From Roseovarius atlanticus (GTDB taxonomy: Bacteria; Pseudomonadota; Alphaproteobacteria; Rhodobacterales; Rhodobacteraceae), in the NCBI RefSeq assembly GCF_001441615.1, contig NZ_LAXJ01000018.1:1-64000 (forward strand): DNA of 64,000 nt, given 5' to 3'. The stretch's first letter is position 1. The number at the start of each line of letters is the position of its first letter. A program made the translations under genes and the position numbers. The notes under the pieces were generated by a model. That model was not told where the DNA came from. It was given only the letters and a program-made list of their open reading frames with translations, and made no database searches. Positions 1-8,559 of the stretch are shown here, one piece after another.

Positions 1-320
1 CGGCCTATTGCGCATCCAAGTCCGGCGTGCTCGGCCTTTCCCGCGCCGTGGCGCTCGAGGGCGCCCCCCACGGCGTCACCTGCACCACGGTCAGCCCCAC
101 CTGGGTCGAAACCGAAATGCTGCGCGAGTCCGCCGCCACCATCGCCACCCAGAATGGCACCACGCAGGCCGACGAGATCGCGGCCCTGGCCCGCGCCAAC
201 CCCCAGAACCGCCTGGTTCAGCCCGACGAGGTCGCCGCCATCATCGCGTTCCTGTGTTCCGACGCCGCACCGGGTCTGACCATGGAAGACATCCAGATCA
301 ACGCCGGCGCGCACTGGTAA
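1..320 (+). CDS. SDR family oxidoreductase, C-terminal part (5-prime end outside window)
   Basis: This is the C-terminal half of a short-chain dehydrogenase/reductase, a cytosolic NAD(P)-dependent enzyme. The reading frame starts at base 3 and opens with AYCASKSG, the YxxxK catalytic motif that normally lies near residue 155 of about 250. After it comes the usual SDR segment VSPTWVETEM, and the chain ends with NAGAHW; SDR proteins typically end with a DGG/AGG-type strand. The Rossmann domain and the substrate-defining part are missing, so the substrate cannot be named. The stop at 318-320 abuts the stop of the convergent permease gene. The family call is firm; the specific activity is unknown. 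Confidence 0.88.
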   Translation, partial: AYCASKSGVLGLSRAVALEGAPHGVTCTTVSPTWVETEMLRESAATIATQNGTTQADEIAALARANPQNRLVQPDEVAAIIAFLCSDAAPGLTMEDIQINAGAHW

Positions 321-1217
321 TCAGGCCAGCCGCCGCGCCCGCCACGCCATCACGGCAGGCTCGATCAGCCCCGCCGACAGGATCAGCGGCAGGCCCACCG
401 CCTCGCGCAGGCCGAACCGTTCCCCGGCCCAGATCGCCGCCGTCACCGTGGCCACCGCCACCTCGGTCATGAACAACAGACCCACCAGTCCGGGGTTCAG
501 CCGCGACGGCGCATAGATCGTGGCGAACGAACTGGGCAGGATCAGGATCACCGCCACCGGCACGAACCACCACATCAGGCCCCTGACCTCTGGCCACTCC
601 GGCACGGTCGCGATCTCCTGCACCGTGGCAATCCCCGCCACCAGCAGCGCCACGACCGCCCCCACCAGCAGGAAATTCACCGCATGGGTCAGGATCCGCA
701 CCCGCCGTTCCGTCAGGATCAGCGTACAGCCCACGGCCCAGAACATCCCCGAGATCAGCCCGAACCAGTCGCCCGCGTTGCGCGGCAGCGGCAGCCCGGT
801 GTCATCGGCAAAGATCACCACCAGCCCGACCAGACCCACGAAGATCGACAGCCACCGGAACCACGTCATCCGGTCGCCCAGGAAGATCCAGCCCAGCAGA
901 AACCCCCAGATCGGCGTCATGTAGAACAACAGCACCGCGCGCACCACGTCGGTGTAAAGCAGCCCCGCCGCGTAAAGCGCAAAGGCCACACCGGCGAGAA
1001 TCCCTCCCAGGAGCGGCCGCAGCCCTTGCGCATAGTCCGCGCGCAGCACCCAGACCGCCGGCAGGCTCAGCAGCGCAGGCAACGTCAGGAACACCACCAT
1101 CGCCCACGGCGCATCCAGCCCCGCCTGTTCGATCATCCGCAGCGGCAGCCAGAAAATGCCCCAGCACAGCCCCGCAAATAGTCCAGTCAGGACAGCCCTG
1201 TTGTTGCCCTCGGCCAA
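321..1217 (-). CDS. EamA/DMT-family inner-membrane permease
   Basis: This is a 298-residue member of the drug/metabolite transporter superfamily, with about ten hydrophobic helices in two EamA repeats (start near GLFAGLCWGIFWLPLR). The open frame extends to 1283, but a TTG at 1217 is preceded by AGGAGG at a 6-base spacing. The residues ahead of it (RHEKRRRA) look untranslated, so TTG is chosen as the start. Family members export or take up small metabolites such as amino acids or sugars, and the substrate is not readable here. It lies 114 bases downstream of the GcvT-like gene on the same strand. It may therefore be co-transcribed with the Rieske/GcvT-like pair and carry a related metabolite; this is inference. 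Confidence 0.88.
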   Translation of the reverse strand: MAEGNNRAVLTGLFAGLCWGIFWLPLRMIEQAGLDAPWAMVVFLTLPALLSLPAVWVLRADYAQGLRPLLGGILAGVAFALYAAGLLYTDVVRAVLLFYMTPIWGFLLGWIFLGDRMTWFRWLSIFVGLVGLVVIFADDTGLPLPRNAGDWFGLISGMFWAVGCTLILTERRVRILTHAVNFLLVGAVVALLVAGIATVQEIATVPEWPEVRGLMWWFVPVAVILILPSSFATIYAPSRLNPGLVGLLFMTEVAVATVTAAIWAGERFGLREAVGLPLILSAGLIEPAVMAWRARRLA

Positions 1218-1331
1218 GGCGCGCCTCCTCTTCTCGTGTCTCAGTCGCCAGTCAGGCACCTGCAAGGCACAAAGGCAAGGCATCGCTGCCCTGCCTTCGC
1301 ATTCGTGCCGCCCCCTGCCGCGAATGCCGCG

Positions 1332-2522
1332 TCAGGCTGCCCGGTCCGGGATATCCACCAACTTTCCGCGCGGTATCTCGCAGGCCTTGTCGTAAAGCGG
1401 CGTCTCGGCCAGCGTCGCAGCATACATCTGCCCGTCATTGCCCTCGACCAACAGCTCCGTGCCCGGCCCGGCCTCGGCACTGTCCATCAGCGCATAGCCA
1501 ATCCCGTGCCCAAGATAGGGCGAGGTCGCCCCTGCCGTCACCCGCCCCGCGACCTTGCCGTTCCACTCGACCCGGCCATTCACCCGAGGCTCACCATCCG
1601 GGCAGACGATCCCGTGCAGGCGCTGGCCCTTGTCGGCTTTCTCCAGCGCGGCTTTGCCGATGAAATCATCCTTGTCCATGGCCACGAACCCGCCCAGACC
1701 CACGTCATAGGGCGTGGTCGTTTCGTCGAAATCCGAATTGGCGTTCAGGATACCCGCCTCGATCCGCCGGATATTCATCGAATCCAGCCCGAACATCCGC
1801 ATTCCATAAGGCGCGCCCGCCTTTTCCAGATGCGCCCACAAGGCGGCGGCATCGTGATGCGGCTCGGTATAGAATTCCCAGCCCAGCTCGTTGGTATATC
1901 CCGTTCGGGTGATCAGCACCGTTTGCCCGCCGACATCCACCCACGCGCTGCCGAAATAGCCGAACGGCTCGGGGATGCCGTCCTTTGCGGCGTCCTTCAG
2001 GATCTCCATCGCCAAAGGCCCCTGGATCTGGCTCACGTTCACCTCCGGGTCGGTGATCTCCACATCCATCCCCTTCGCATGCGCCCGCGCCCAGTTGACG
2101 AAATCCCCGTCCGCCTGCGCGTACCAGAACCGGTCCTCGGCCAGCCGAACGAACACCCCGTCCACGATCAGGCCACCGTGGTCGAAACAGGCAATCCCGT
2201 ACCCGCACCGCCCGACCTTCACCTTGGAAATATTGTTGACGAATAAAAGATTCATCAACTTTTCCGCATCCGGCCCCCTGAACTCGATCGGCCACTCGCC
2301 GGTATGCAGGCACGCCGCCTTCGTGCGCAGCAGCCAATAGCCTTCGTCGGTCGGCAGGTCGTCCATGTAGACGCACATGAACCGCCGGTTATAGACGCAG
2401 TAATGCGGGCCATGTTTCGCCTCGATCGCGTGATACGCATGGCGGCGCAGGTTGAAATCCCACCCCGCGCCGGGCCGCGTGGTGATCAGGTCGCGGGTCT
2501 GTCCGTCGCTCGAAGTCATCAT
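1332..2522 (-). CDS. GcvT-like aminomethyltransferase family protein
   Basis: This 396-residue protein belongs to the folate-binding aminomethyltransferase (GcvT/DMSP demethylase/dimethylglycine dehydrogenase C-domain) superfamily. Family features include the ITRTGYTNELGWEFY strand (ordinary GcvT has TGYTGExGxE) and the C-terminal barrel around NGRVEWNGKVAGRVTAGA with ATSPYLGHGIGYALMD. Relatives move a one-carbon unit from a methylated substrate to tetrahydrofolate. The chosen ATG overlaps the Rieske stop as ATGA, so the two genes are translationally coupled. The frame runs open upstream to 3050, but that part is out-of-frame shadow of the Rieske gene. The probable role is to process the demethylation product or C1 unit made by the Rieske enzyme. 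The substrate is unproven. Confidence 0.85.
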   Translation of the reverse strand: MMTSSDGQTRDLITTRPGAGWDFNLRRHAYHAIEAKHGPHYCVYNRRFMCVYMDDLPTDEGYWLLRTKAACLHTGEWPIEFRGPDAEKLMNLLFVNNISKVKVGRCGYGIACFDHGGLIVDGVFVRLAEDRFWYAQADGDFVNWARAHAKGMDVEITDPEVNVSQIQGPLAMEILKDAAKDGIPEPFGYFGSAWVDVGGQTVLITRTGYTNELGWEFYTEPHHDAAALWAHLEKAGAPYGMRMFGLDSMNIRRIEAGILNANSDFDETTTPYDVGLGGFVAMDKDDFIGKAALEKADKGQRLHGIVCPDGEPRVNGRVEWNGKVAGRVTAGATSPYLGHGIGYALMDSAEAGPGTELLVEGNDGQMYAATLAETPLYDKACEIPRGKLVDIPDRAA

Positions 2523-3673
2523 TGCTCCGCCTCCGGGTCCAGCCGCGCGCCCAGCGCTCCGGCCACCAGTTTCTGAAAATGGTGCACCGCGTGCTCGCTC
2601 AACTCGGTCAGCCCCTCGTCCACGACGAAACGCCCCTGATTGTACCCGCTCGATTTCAGCCCCTTCTGCACGCTCTCGCACAACCCGATATCCTCCGGCT
2701 GCAGCACGTCCTTCTGGTAATTGATCGCATCGCGCAGCTGCTGCGTGACCTCGCCATCCTTCACGAACCAGTCCTGGTACTCGACGCACTTTTCCGGCGC
2801 CGTCGGGTTCATCTGCAACACCGACAGGTTCGCCTCGCCCGGATAGGCCCAGATGGTGAAGTTCGGCCACACGAACCAGCCCGCGTACCCGAAATCCACG
2901 TCGCCCGCCTCGAACTTGTAGGCGCGCGCGTTCATCGTCCGCGGCTGCCCGGCGCATTGGCTGGAATACAGCCCGCAGGTGATCGTGCGATAGCTGTCCA
3001 TGTCCACCAGATCGACGAAATCGTGGTGCGCGGGCGCGCAGTGATAGCACTCCAGGAAGTTGTCCATCAGCACTTTCCAGTTCGCCTCGACCTCGTAGGT
3101 GTCGCGCTGCGCAAACTGCAAATCGTCGACCGACGGGACATAATGTCGGATCTCGGACTCCAATTCGCCCATTTGTTCGGCGAAAGGTATCGCGTTTTCA
3201 TCCAGATTGACGAGAACAAGTCCACAGAACACTTCCACCTTAACCGGTTTCAGCGAAAACTCCTCTTTCCGGAACCCCTCGACATTCTCGGTATTCCGCG
3301 CCGAGCGCAGGTTGCCGTCAAAGTCGAACGCCCAGGCGTGATAGGGGCAGGTGATGATGTTCTTCTTGCCGGTTCCGCTCACCAGTTCATGCCCCCGATG
3401 CGGGCACACGTTGAAAAACGCGTTCAGCTCGCCGGTCCGGCTGCGCGCGACGAACACGTTCTGCTCGTGGATCTTCACGGTCAGAAACTTCCCCGGCTCC
3501 GCCACCTGGCTCACGTGCCCGGCATAATACCAGGTCTTGTAGAAAATCGCGTCCTTCTCCGCCGCCCAGATTTCGGCGTCATGGTAGAACCGCGCGGGCA
3601 AGGTATAGGAATTCTTGGGGTCGGCCCGGAACGGCTTGTCCCCGGGCATCAGGTTCAACGTCTGCAAGGTCAT
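2519..3673 (-). CDS. Rieske non-heme iron oxygenase, quaternary-amine demethylase type
   Basis: This 384-residue protein is an aromatic-ring-hydroxylating-type oxygenase alpha subunit. The N-terminal Rieske [2Fe-2S] domain has C90-P-H92 and C109-PY-H112. The catalytic domain has the mononuclear iron site in DNFLECYHCAPAH (H211, H216) with a likely acidic ligand in PEDIGLCE near 328. The overall pattern resembles choline monooxygenase, glycine betaine monooxygenase (GbcA) and stachydrine demethylase. These cleave N-methyl groups oxidatively and release formaldehyde, with electrons from a separate reductase. No reductase gene is visible nearby. The ATG at 3673 has GGAG in front; an upstream GTG at 3706 is less likely. 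It overlaps the GcvT-like gene and diverges from a LysR gene. Confidence 0.88.
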   Translation of the reverse strand: MTLQTLNLMPGDKPFRADPKNSYTLPARFYHDAEIWAAEKDAIFYKTWYYAGHVSQVAEPGKFLTVKIHEQNVFVARSRTGELNAFFNVCPHRGHELVSGTGKKNIITCPYHAWAFDFDGNLRSARNTENVEGFRKEEFSLKPVKVEVFCGLVLVNLDENAIPFAEQMGELESEIRHYVPSVDDLQFAQRDTYEVEANWKVLMDNFLECYHCAPAHHDFVDLVDMDSYRTITCGLYSSQCAGQPRTMNARAYKFEAGDVDFGYAGWFVWPNFTIWAYPGEANLSVLQMNPTAPEKCVEYQDWFVKDGEVTQQLRDAINYQKDVLQPEDIGLCESVQKGLKSSGYNQGRFVVDEGLTELSEHAVHHFQKLVAGALGARLDPEAEQ

Positions 3674-3694
3674 GGCGCACTCCAATCTGGCTGT

Positions 3695-3705
3695 TGACAG
3701 TGTCA
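3695..3705. promoter_or_regulatory. Possible operator, TGACA-G-TGTCA palindrome
   Basis: In the 91-base gap between the divergent Rieske and LysR genes, the 11 bases at 3695-3705 form a perfect inverted repeat (TGACA, one base, TGTCA). A further TGACA occurs at 3723-3727. LysR-type regulators commonly bind dyad sites between their own gene and the divergent target. That the adjacent LysR protein binds here is inference from position only. No convincing -35/-10 pair was identified. Confidence 0.4.
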
Positions 3706-3764
3706 CCCATTACCAAGGATCATGACAAACGCTCTTTTCTGATGAATTTGCCCAAGCTACACTT

Positions 3765-4646
3765 ATGTCAAAACCGCACCTCCCCCCGCTCGACCTGATG
3801 GAACCGTTCGAGGCCGCCGCCCGCCTCGGCAGCTTCACCCGCGCCGCGGACGAGTTGTCCGTCACCCAATCCGCCATCTCGCAGCGCGTGCGCAAGCTCG
3901 AGGCGCTGCTCGACACGCAACTCTTCACGCGCGGCCACCGCGCCATCACGCTCACCCCCGAGGGCCGCGAACTGCTGATCGGCGTGCGCGCCGCGCTTCA
4001 GCACATGACGGCGGCCACCCGCGCCTTGCGCCAACGCGACGACCGCCCCCGCGTGCGCCTCGCCGCCGACACCTCCATGGCCCAGCTCTGGCTCACCCCG
4101 CGCCTGCCCGCCGCCCTCGCGGACAGCCCGCCACTGATGCTGGACTTGCTGGCCTCCGACACCGAATCCGAGCTTCTGACCGCCGATATCGCCCTCCTGC
4201 ATGGCGCTGGTGACTGGCCCGGCTTCACCGCCAAGCGGCTCTTCGCCGACGCGGTCTTCCCGGTCTGCACCCCGGATTTCCTTGCCAGAACGCCGCTCCA
4301 AACCCCCGAAGACCTGCTGTCTGCCCCCCTCATCGACCTCGACTACACTCACTGGAACTGGATGAACTGGGGCATCTGGCTGACCGAGGCGGGGCTCGAC
4401 CCCACCCGCGCCACCACGCTCATGCGCACCAACAGCTACATGGCCCAACTCGATGCCGCCCGCGCGGGCCTTGGCGTCGCGCTCGCATGGGAGGGCCAGC
4501 TTGCCGAAGACCTGACGACGCGCCGCCTGGTGCGCCCCATCGACCACGCCGTCACCACGCCGTTCGGCTATTACCTCATCCTGCGCGACGGGGCCGAACC
4601 CGCAGCACGGCAACTGGCCCAAAGCCTGCTTCACGCCGATACGTGA
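3765..4646 (+). CDS. LysR-family transcriptional regulator (GcvA-like)
   Basis: This 293-residue protein starts with a typical LysR winged helix-turn-helix (LPPLDLMEPFEAAARLGSF, then DELSVTQSAISQRVRKLE) followed by the linker helix and a periplasmic-binding-like effector domain. Opening with PPL rather than a MDL-type start, and the GS-F-TRAADEL pattern, resemble the GcvA subgroup. It is divergent from the Rieske/GcvT-like genes with only 91 bases between starts, the classical arrangement for a LysR activator and its target. It is also 153 bases upstream of the molybdenum enzyme operon on the same strand, so control of that operon cannot be excluded. The effector is unknown. Confidence 0.9.
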   Translation: MSKPHLPPLDLMEPFEAAARLGSFTRAADELSVTQSAISQRVRKLEALLDTQLFTRGHRAITLTPEGRELLIGVRAALQHMTAATRALRQRDDRPRVRLAADTSMAQLWLTPRLPAALADSPPLMLDLLASDTESELLTADIALLHGAGDWPGFTAKRLFADAVFPVCTPDFLARTPLQTPEDLLSAPLIDLDYTHWNWMNWGIWLTEAGLDPTRATTLMRTNSYMAQLDAARAGLGVALAWEGQLAEDLTTRRLVRPIDHAVTTPFGYYLILRDGAEPAARQLAQSLLHADT

Positions 4647-4799
4647 CGCAGCCTGTGCAATTTTCTCCCGCATCCCCGGCCTTTTCATGAGATAAATTCG
4701 CAAATCCGACCGCGCGGACCGCACCACCTTGGCAAGCCCCGCGCCGCCTGATTTACTGTGCCGCGACAACCAGACTCACCCAAGCCAAGAGGTTTTCCC

Positions 4800-5657
4800 A
4801 TGCGCTACCTCGCGCCAACCACGCTGGATGACGCCATCCAGCTCCTCAGCGGCGATCCCGGCGACTGCCGCGTGCTCGCCGGCGGCACCGACCTGCTCGT
4901 CCGCCTGCGCTCCGGCGATGCCGAGCCCGACAGCATCCTCGACATCAAGCGCATCGAAGACCTGCGCCAGATCACCAAGGAAGACGGCGGCTGGCTTATC
5001 GGTGCAGCCGTCTCCTCGGCGGAGATGAACGAACACGCCGAGCTCAAGGCCGCCTACCCCGGCGTGTGCGAGGCCGCCGACCTGATCGGCTCCACCCAGA
5101 TCCAGGGCCGCTGCACGCTGGCTGGCAATCTCTGCAACGCCTCTCCGGCGGCAGATTCAGTGCCAGCCATGGTCGCCGTCCGCGCCGTGGCCCGCGTGGC
5201 CGGCCCCAACGGCACCCGCGACGTCGCGGTCGAGGATATCCCCACCGGCCCCGGCAAGACCTCGCTGGAAAAGGGCGAATTCGTCGCCTCCATCTTCCTG
5301 CCCGCCAAGCCGGATCGCTCGGGCGACGCCTACCTGCGCTTCATCCCGCGCACCGAAATGGACATAGCCGTGGTGGGCTGCGGCCTGTCGCTCACCCTCG
5401 ACAATGACGGCACCTGCACCGACGCCCGCGTCGCGCTCGGCGCGGTGGGCCCCAAAGTCATGCTGGTCGACGCCGCCGCCGAGGCCCTCATCGGCACGAA
5501 ACTCGACGACGCCGCGATGCAGGCCCTCTCCAAGGCCTGCTCGGACGCCGCCACCCCCATCGCCGACAAGCGCGGCACAGTCGAGTTCCGCACGCACGTG
5601 GCCGGCGTACTCGCCCGCCGCGCCGCCGCCATCGCCAAGACCCGCGCAGAAGGATAA
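4800..5657 (+). CDS. Molybdenum hydroxylase FAD-binding (medium) subunit
   Basis: This 285-residue protein is the FAD subunit of a xanthine dehydrogenase/CO dehydrogenase-family enzyme. FAD-binding motifs are visible: LAGGTDLLVRLRSGD near residues 21-35 and TIGG-type GRCTLAGNLCNASPAADS near 100-117. The chosen ATG at 4800 has AAGAGG ahead; an in-frame ATG at 4758 would add 14 residues with no family match. It is the first gene of a tight medium-small-large set, the order found in coxMSL operons, with 6 bases before the next gene. The subunit passes electrons from the iron-sulfur centres to an acceptor. The substrate of the complex cannot be read from this subunit. Confidence 0.92.
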   Translation: MRYLAPTTLDDAIQLLSGDPGDCRVLAGGTDLLVRLRSGDAEPDSILDIKRIEDLRQITKEDGGWLIGAAVSSAEMNEHAELKAAYPGVCEAADLIGSTQIQGRCTLAGNLCNASPAADSVPAMVAVRAVARVAGPNGTRDVAVEDIPTGPGKTSLEKGEFVASIFLPAKPDRSGDAYLRFIPRTEMDIAVVGCGLSLTLDNDGTCTDARVALGAVGPKVMLVDAAAEALIGTKLDDAAMQALSKACSDAATPIADKRGTVEFRTHVAGVLARRAAAIAKTRAEG

Positions 5658-5663
5658 CCGGAC

Positions 5664-6143
5664 ATGAGCAACATTCACGTCACCACCAAGATCAACGGCG
5701 ACCCGACGGAATACCTATGCGCGCCCGATGAAACCCTGCTCGACGTCCTGCGCGACCGTCTCGGCATGACTGGCTCCAAGGAAGGCTGCGGCACCGGCGA
5801 TTGCGGCGCCTGCTCGGTCACAATTAACGGCCGCCTCGTCTGTTCCTGCCTCGTGCTGGGGGCCGAGGCCGAAGGGGCCGAGATCGAGACCATCGAGGGC
5901 ATGGCCGACGGCGACCAACTGCACCCGCTGCAACAGAAGTTCATCGAACACGCCGCCCTGCAATGTGGCATCTGCACCCCGGGCATCCTCGTCGCGGCCA
6001 AGTCGCTGTTGGAGAAAAACCCCGACCCGACCGAGGAAGAAGCCCGCTACTGGCTCGCCGGCAATCTCTGCCGCTGCACGGGCTATGACAAGATCATCCG
6101 CGCCGTGCTCGACACGGCCGCCGACCTCAGAAAGGCATCGTGA
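5664..6143 (+). CDS. Molybdenum hydroxylase [2Fe-2S] (small) subunit
   Basis: This 159-residue iron-sulfur subunit carries two [2Fe-2S] clusters. The N-terminal plant-ferredoxin-type site is C42-x4-C47-x2-C50-x11-C62 in EGCGTGDCGACSVTI. The C-terminal four-helix domain holds the second cluster with QCGICTPG and NLCRCTGYD. The length matches the family. It relays electrons from the molybdenum site to FAD. The stop overlaps the ATG of the large subunit (TGATG), so the two subunits are made in step. Like its relatives it probably acts in the cytosol. Confidence 0.95.
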   Translation: MSNIHVTTKINGDPTEYLCAPDETLLDVLRDRLGMTGSKEGCGTGDCGACSVTINGRLVCSCLVLGAEAEGAEIETIEGMADGDQLHPLQQKFIEHAALQCGICTPGILVAAKSLLEKNPDPTEEEARYWLAGNLCRCTGYDKIIRAVLDTAADLRKAS

Positions 6144-8395
6144 TGGCACTCGACAGCAAACAGGTTCTGGACACCCAGCAATTCAAGATCGTCGGCACAA
6201 GGCCCCTGCGCCCCGACGGCATCGACAAGGTCACCGGCAAGGCCCGCTTCGGCGCCGACATCACCGCGCCGGGAATGCTGATCGGCAAGGTGCTGCGCAG
6301 CCCGCACGCCCATGCCCGGATCAAATCCATCGACACGTCGGCGGCCGAGGCGATCGAGGGCGTCCACGCCGTCGTCACCCGCGCCGATTTCGCCGAAATC
6401 ACCGATGACGACGCCACCGCCGACGTGCTCGACAACTGCATGGCCGGCGAAAAGGCGCTCTATGACGGTCACGCCGTCGCCGCCGTCGCCGCCAGTTCGG
6501 GCCACATCGCCAAGAAGGCGCTTAAGGCGATCAAGATCGACTACGAGGTGCTCGACCACGTGACCGACGTCGACCGCGCCATCGCCGATGGCGCCCCCGT
6601 CCTGCACGAGGGCCGCGCCGACGAATCCGTGCCCGAGGGATCCTCGCCCAACATCATGGCCCGCTACGAGTTCGGCCATGGCGATATCGACGCCGGGCTG
6701 GCCCAGGCCGATCAGGTCATCGAACGCAGCTACCGGACCGAGGCCACGCATCAGGGCTATATCGAACCCCACGCCTGCCTTGCGCAAATGAGCCAGGACG
6801 GACAGGCCGACCTCTGGTGCTGCACCCAAGGCCACTACATGGTCCGCAACACCTGCGCCGCGATCCTCGGGCTGGACCAGGGCCAGCTGCGTGTCACCGC
6901 CTCGGAAATCGGTGGCGGTTTCGGCGGCAAGACCACCGTTTTCCTCGAACCCGTGGCCCTGATGCTGGCAAAAAAATCCAGCCGCCCGGTCAAGATGGTC
7001 ATGACCCGCTCCGAGGTGCTGCGCGCCACCGGTCCCACGGCCTCGTCCTCGGTCGATATCCGCATCGGCATGACCAAGGACGGCCGCATCACCGCCGGTT
7101 TCGCCGAACTGCGTTACCAGGGCGGCGCCTACCCCGGCTCGCCGGTGGAAATGGGCTCCATGTCCGCCTTCGCGCCCTATGACCTGGAAAACGTGAAAAC
7201 CGTCGGCTGGGACGTGGTTACGAACCGCCCCAAACAGGCCGCCTACCGCGCCCCCGGCGCGCCCATGGCCGCCTTCGCGGTGGAATCCGCCATCGACGAA
7301 CTGGCAAAGGGCCTCGGCCTCGACCCCTTGGAAGTGCGCCTGAAAAACGCCGCCCGCGAAGGCACCAAGGCGTCCTACGGCCCCACCTACCCCGCCATCG
7401 GGCTCGAGGCTACGTTGCGCACCGCCAAGGACCACCCGCACTGGACAGCCCCCTTGGGCCCCAACCAGGGACGCGGCGTCGCCTGCGGCTTCTGGTTCAA
7501 CTTCGGCGGTGACACCTGCGTCACGCTCAACATCACGCCCGACGGCACCGTCACGGTGTCCGAGGGCAACCCTGACATCGGCGGCTCCCGCGCCTCCATG
7601 TCGATGATGGCGGCCGAGGAACTGGGCATCCCCTACAACAAGGTCCGCACCATCGTGGCCGACACCGGCAGCCTCGGTCAGAACGAGGTCACCGACGGCT
7701 CCCGCGTGACCTTCGCCGTGGGCCTCGCAACCATCGAGGCCGCCCGCGCCGCCAAGCGCGAGATGTGCCGCCGCGTGGCAAAGGTCTGGGGCATCGACGA
7801 AGACGCGGTGGAATGGCGCGACGGTGCCGTGCACCCCACCGGCCACAATGCGGGCAGCCATGATCCCATGACCCTCGCCGAGATCGCCGCCATCGCCTCA
7901 AACACCGGCGGGCCGATTGCGGGCCACCACGAAGCCAACCCCGAAGGCGCCGGCGTCAGCTTCGCCACTCACATGGTGGATACCGAAGTCGACCCCGACA
8001 CCGGCGCGGTGAAGATCCTGCGCTACACGGTCTTTCAGGACGCGGGCAAGGCCGTGCACCCGGCCTATGTCGAAGGCCAGTTCCAGGGCGGCGCCACCCA
8101 GGGCATCGGCTGGGCCCTGAACGAGGAATACATCTATGGCGAGGACGGCACGCTCCAGAATGCGGGCTTCCTCGACTACCGTATCCCCGTGGCCTCGGAC
8201 CTGCCGATGATCGACACGGTCATCCTGGAAATCCCCAACCCCGGCCACCCCTACGGCGTGCGCGGCGTGGGCGAAACCTCCATCGTTCCGCCCCTCGCGG
8301 CCATCGCCAACGCGGTCTCCGAAGCGGCAGGCGTGCGCATGACCGACCTGCCCATGTCGCCCCCCAAAGTGCTCAAGGCGATGCAGGACAAGTAA
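6143..8395 (+). CDS. Molybdenum hydroxylase molybdopterin-binding (large) subunit
   Basis: This 750-residue catalytic subunit belongs to the xanthine dehydrogenase/CO dehydrogenase family. Molybdopterin-contact segments such as EIGGGFGGKT and the C-terminal GVGETS with the catalytic glutamate are present. The active-site loop reads AYRAPGAP. True form I CO dehydrogenase has AYxCSFR and form II has AYxGAGR, so a generic hydroxylase of the form-II-like group is more likely than CoxL. The enzyme would hydroxylate an aldehyde, purine or N-heterocycle, but the sequence does not settle which. The ATG at 6143 overlaps the small-subunit stop; a GTG one codon earlier is possible. A strong hairpin follows the stop. 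Confidence 0.92.
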   Translation: MALDSKQVLDTQQFKIVGTRPLRPDGIDKVTGKARFGADITAPGMLIGKVLRSPHAHARIKSIDTSAAEAIEGVHAVVTRADFAEITDDDATADVLDNCMAGEKALYDGHAVAAVAASSGHIAKKALKAIKIDYEVLDHVTDVDRAIADGAPVLHEGRADESVPEGSSPNIMARYEFGHGDIDAGLAQADQVIERSYRTEATHQGYIEPHACLAQMSQDGQADLWCCTQGHYMVRNTCAAILGLDQGQLRVTASEIGGGFGGKTTVFLEPVALMLAKKSSRPVKMVMTRSEVLRATGPTASSSVDIRIGMTKDGRITAGFAELRYQGGAYPGSPVEMGSMSAFAPYDLENVKTVGWDVVTNRPKQAAYRAPGAPMAAFAVESAIDELAKGLGLDPLEVRLKNAAREGTKASYGPTYPAIGLEATLRTAKDHPHWTAPLGPNQGRGVACGFWFNFGGDTCVTLNITPDGTVTVSEGNPDIGGSRASMSMMAAEELGIPYNKVRTIVADTGSLGQNEVTDGSRVTFAVGLATIEAARAAKREMCRRVAKVWGIDEDAVEWRDGAVHPTGHNAGSHDPMTLAEIAAIASNTGGPIAGHHEANPEGAGVSFATHMVDTEVDPDTGAVKILRYTVFQDAGKAVHPAYVEGQFQGGATQGIGWALNEEYIYGEDGTLQNAGFLDYRIPVASDLPMIDTVILEIPNPGHPYGVRGVGETSIVPPLAAIANAVSEAAGVRMTDLPMSPPKVLKAMQDK

Positions 8396-8401
8396 GCACG
8401 C

Positions 8402-8432
8402 AACCGGCCCCGGTTCCAATCCGGGGCCGGTT
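8402..8432 (+). terminator. Hairpin after the molybdenum hydroxylase operon
   Basis: Bases 8402-8413 (AACCGGCCCCGG) and 8421-8432 are perfect reverse complements around a 7-base loop, giving a 12-bp GC-rich stem that starts 7 bases after the large-subunit stop. No T-tract follows, so it may stop transcription only partly or protect the transcript 3-prime end. Confidence 0.6.
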
Positions 8433-8454
8433 CCACGACCGCTCAGGCAGGACC

Positions 8455-8479
8455 CGTAGGGTGGGTGAAAACCCACGCG
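8455..8479. repeat. Short palindromic repeat, family A, copy 1
   Basis: A 25-base element with arms GTGGGT and ACCCAC around GAAA. An identical 25-base copy lies at 9973-9997. Both are intergenic, on either side of the sulfur-carrier and histidine-kinase genes. The identity beyond the hairpin arms points to a dispersed REP-like element rather than chance terminators. Confidence 0.65.
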
Positions 8480-8515
8480 GCTCCGTCCGCTCCCGCTCAG
8501 CCAAGCCATCCCCCC

Positions 8516-8539
8516 GTCCCGGGGTTGACCCGGAACCTC
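8516..8539. repeat. Short palindromic repeat, family B, copy 1 (diverged)
   Basis: A 24-base element of the pattern GTCCCGG, variable centre, CCGG-AC-CTC. This copy has a mismatch in the second arm (CCGGAAC). Closely related copies are at 14864, 14909, 19543 and 38318, all in non-coding DNA and in the same orientation. It lies 21 bases upstream of the sulfur-carrier start. Confidence 0.6.
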
Positions 8540-8559
8540 CCCGCCCCAAGATATCCGGC

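Noticed and set aside
2523..3050. N-terminal extension of the GcvT-like protein
   Set aside because: The extension reads as a frame-shifted shadow of the Rieske gene. The ATGA overlap at 2519-2522 is the natural start.
2522..3697. Long open frame (391 codons) on the plus strand opposite the Rieske gene
   Set aside because: It is exactly antisense to a clear Rieske protein. It has the Arg/Pro/His-rich make-up typical of GC-rich shadow frames and no ribosome-binding site.
6083..7861. 592-codon minus-strand frame opposite the molybdenum enzyme large subunit
   Set aside because: Antisense shadow, rich in Gly/Asp/His/Val with no recognisable domain. The plus-strand gene is certain.
4800..8395. 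Assignment as true CO dehydrogenase CoxMSL
   Set aside because: Gene order matches, but the large-subunit loop AYRAPGAP is neither the form I nor the form II CO dehydrogenase motif.
8396..8559. N-terminal extension of the sulfur carrier to 8461
   Set aside because: It would translate the family A and B repeats, and the ubiquitin fold begins at the ATG at 8560.
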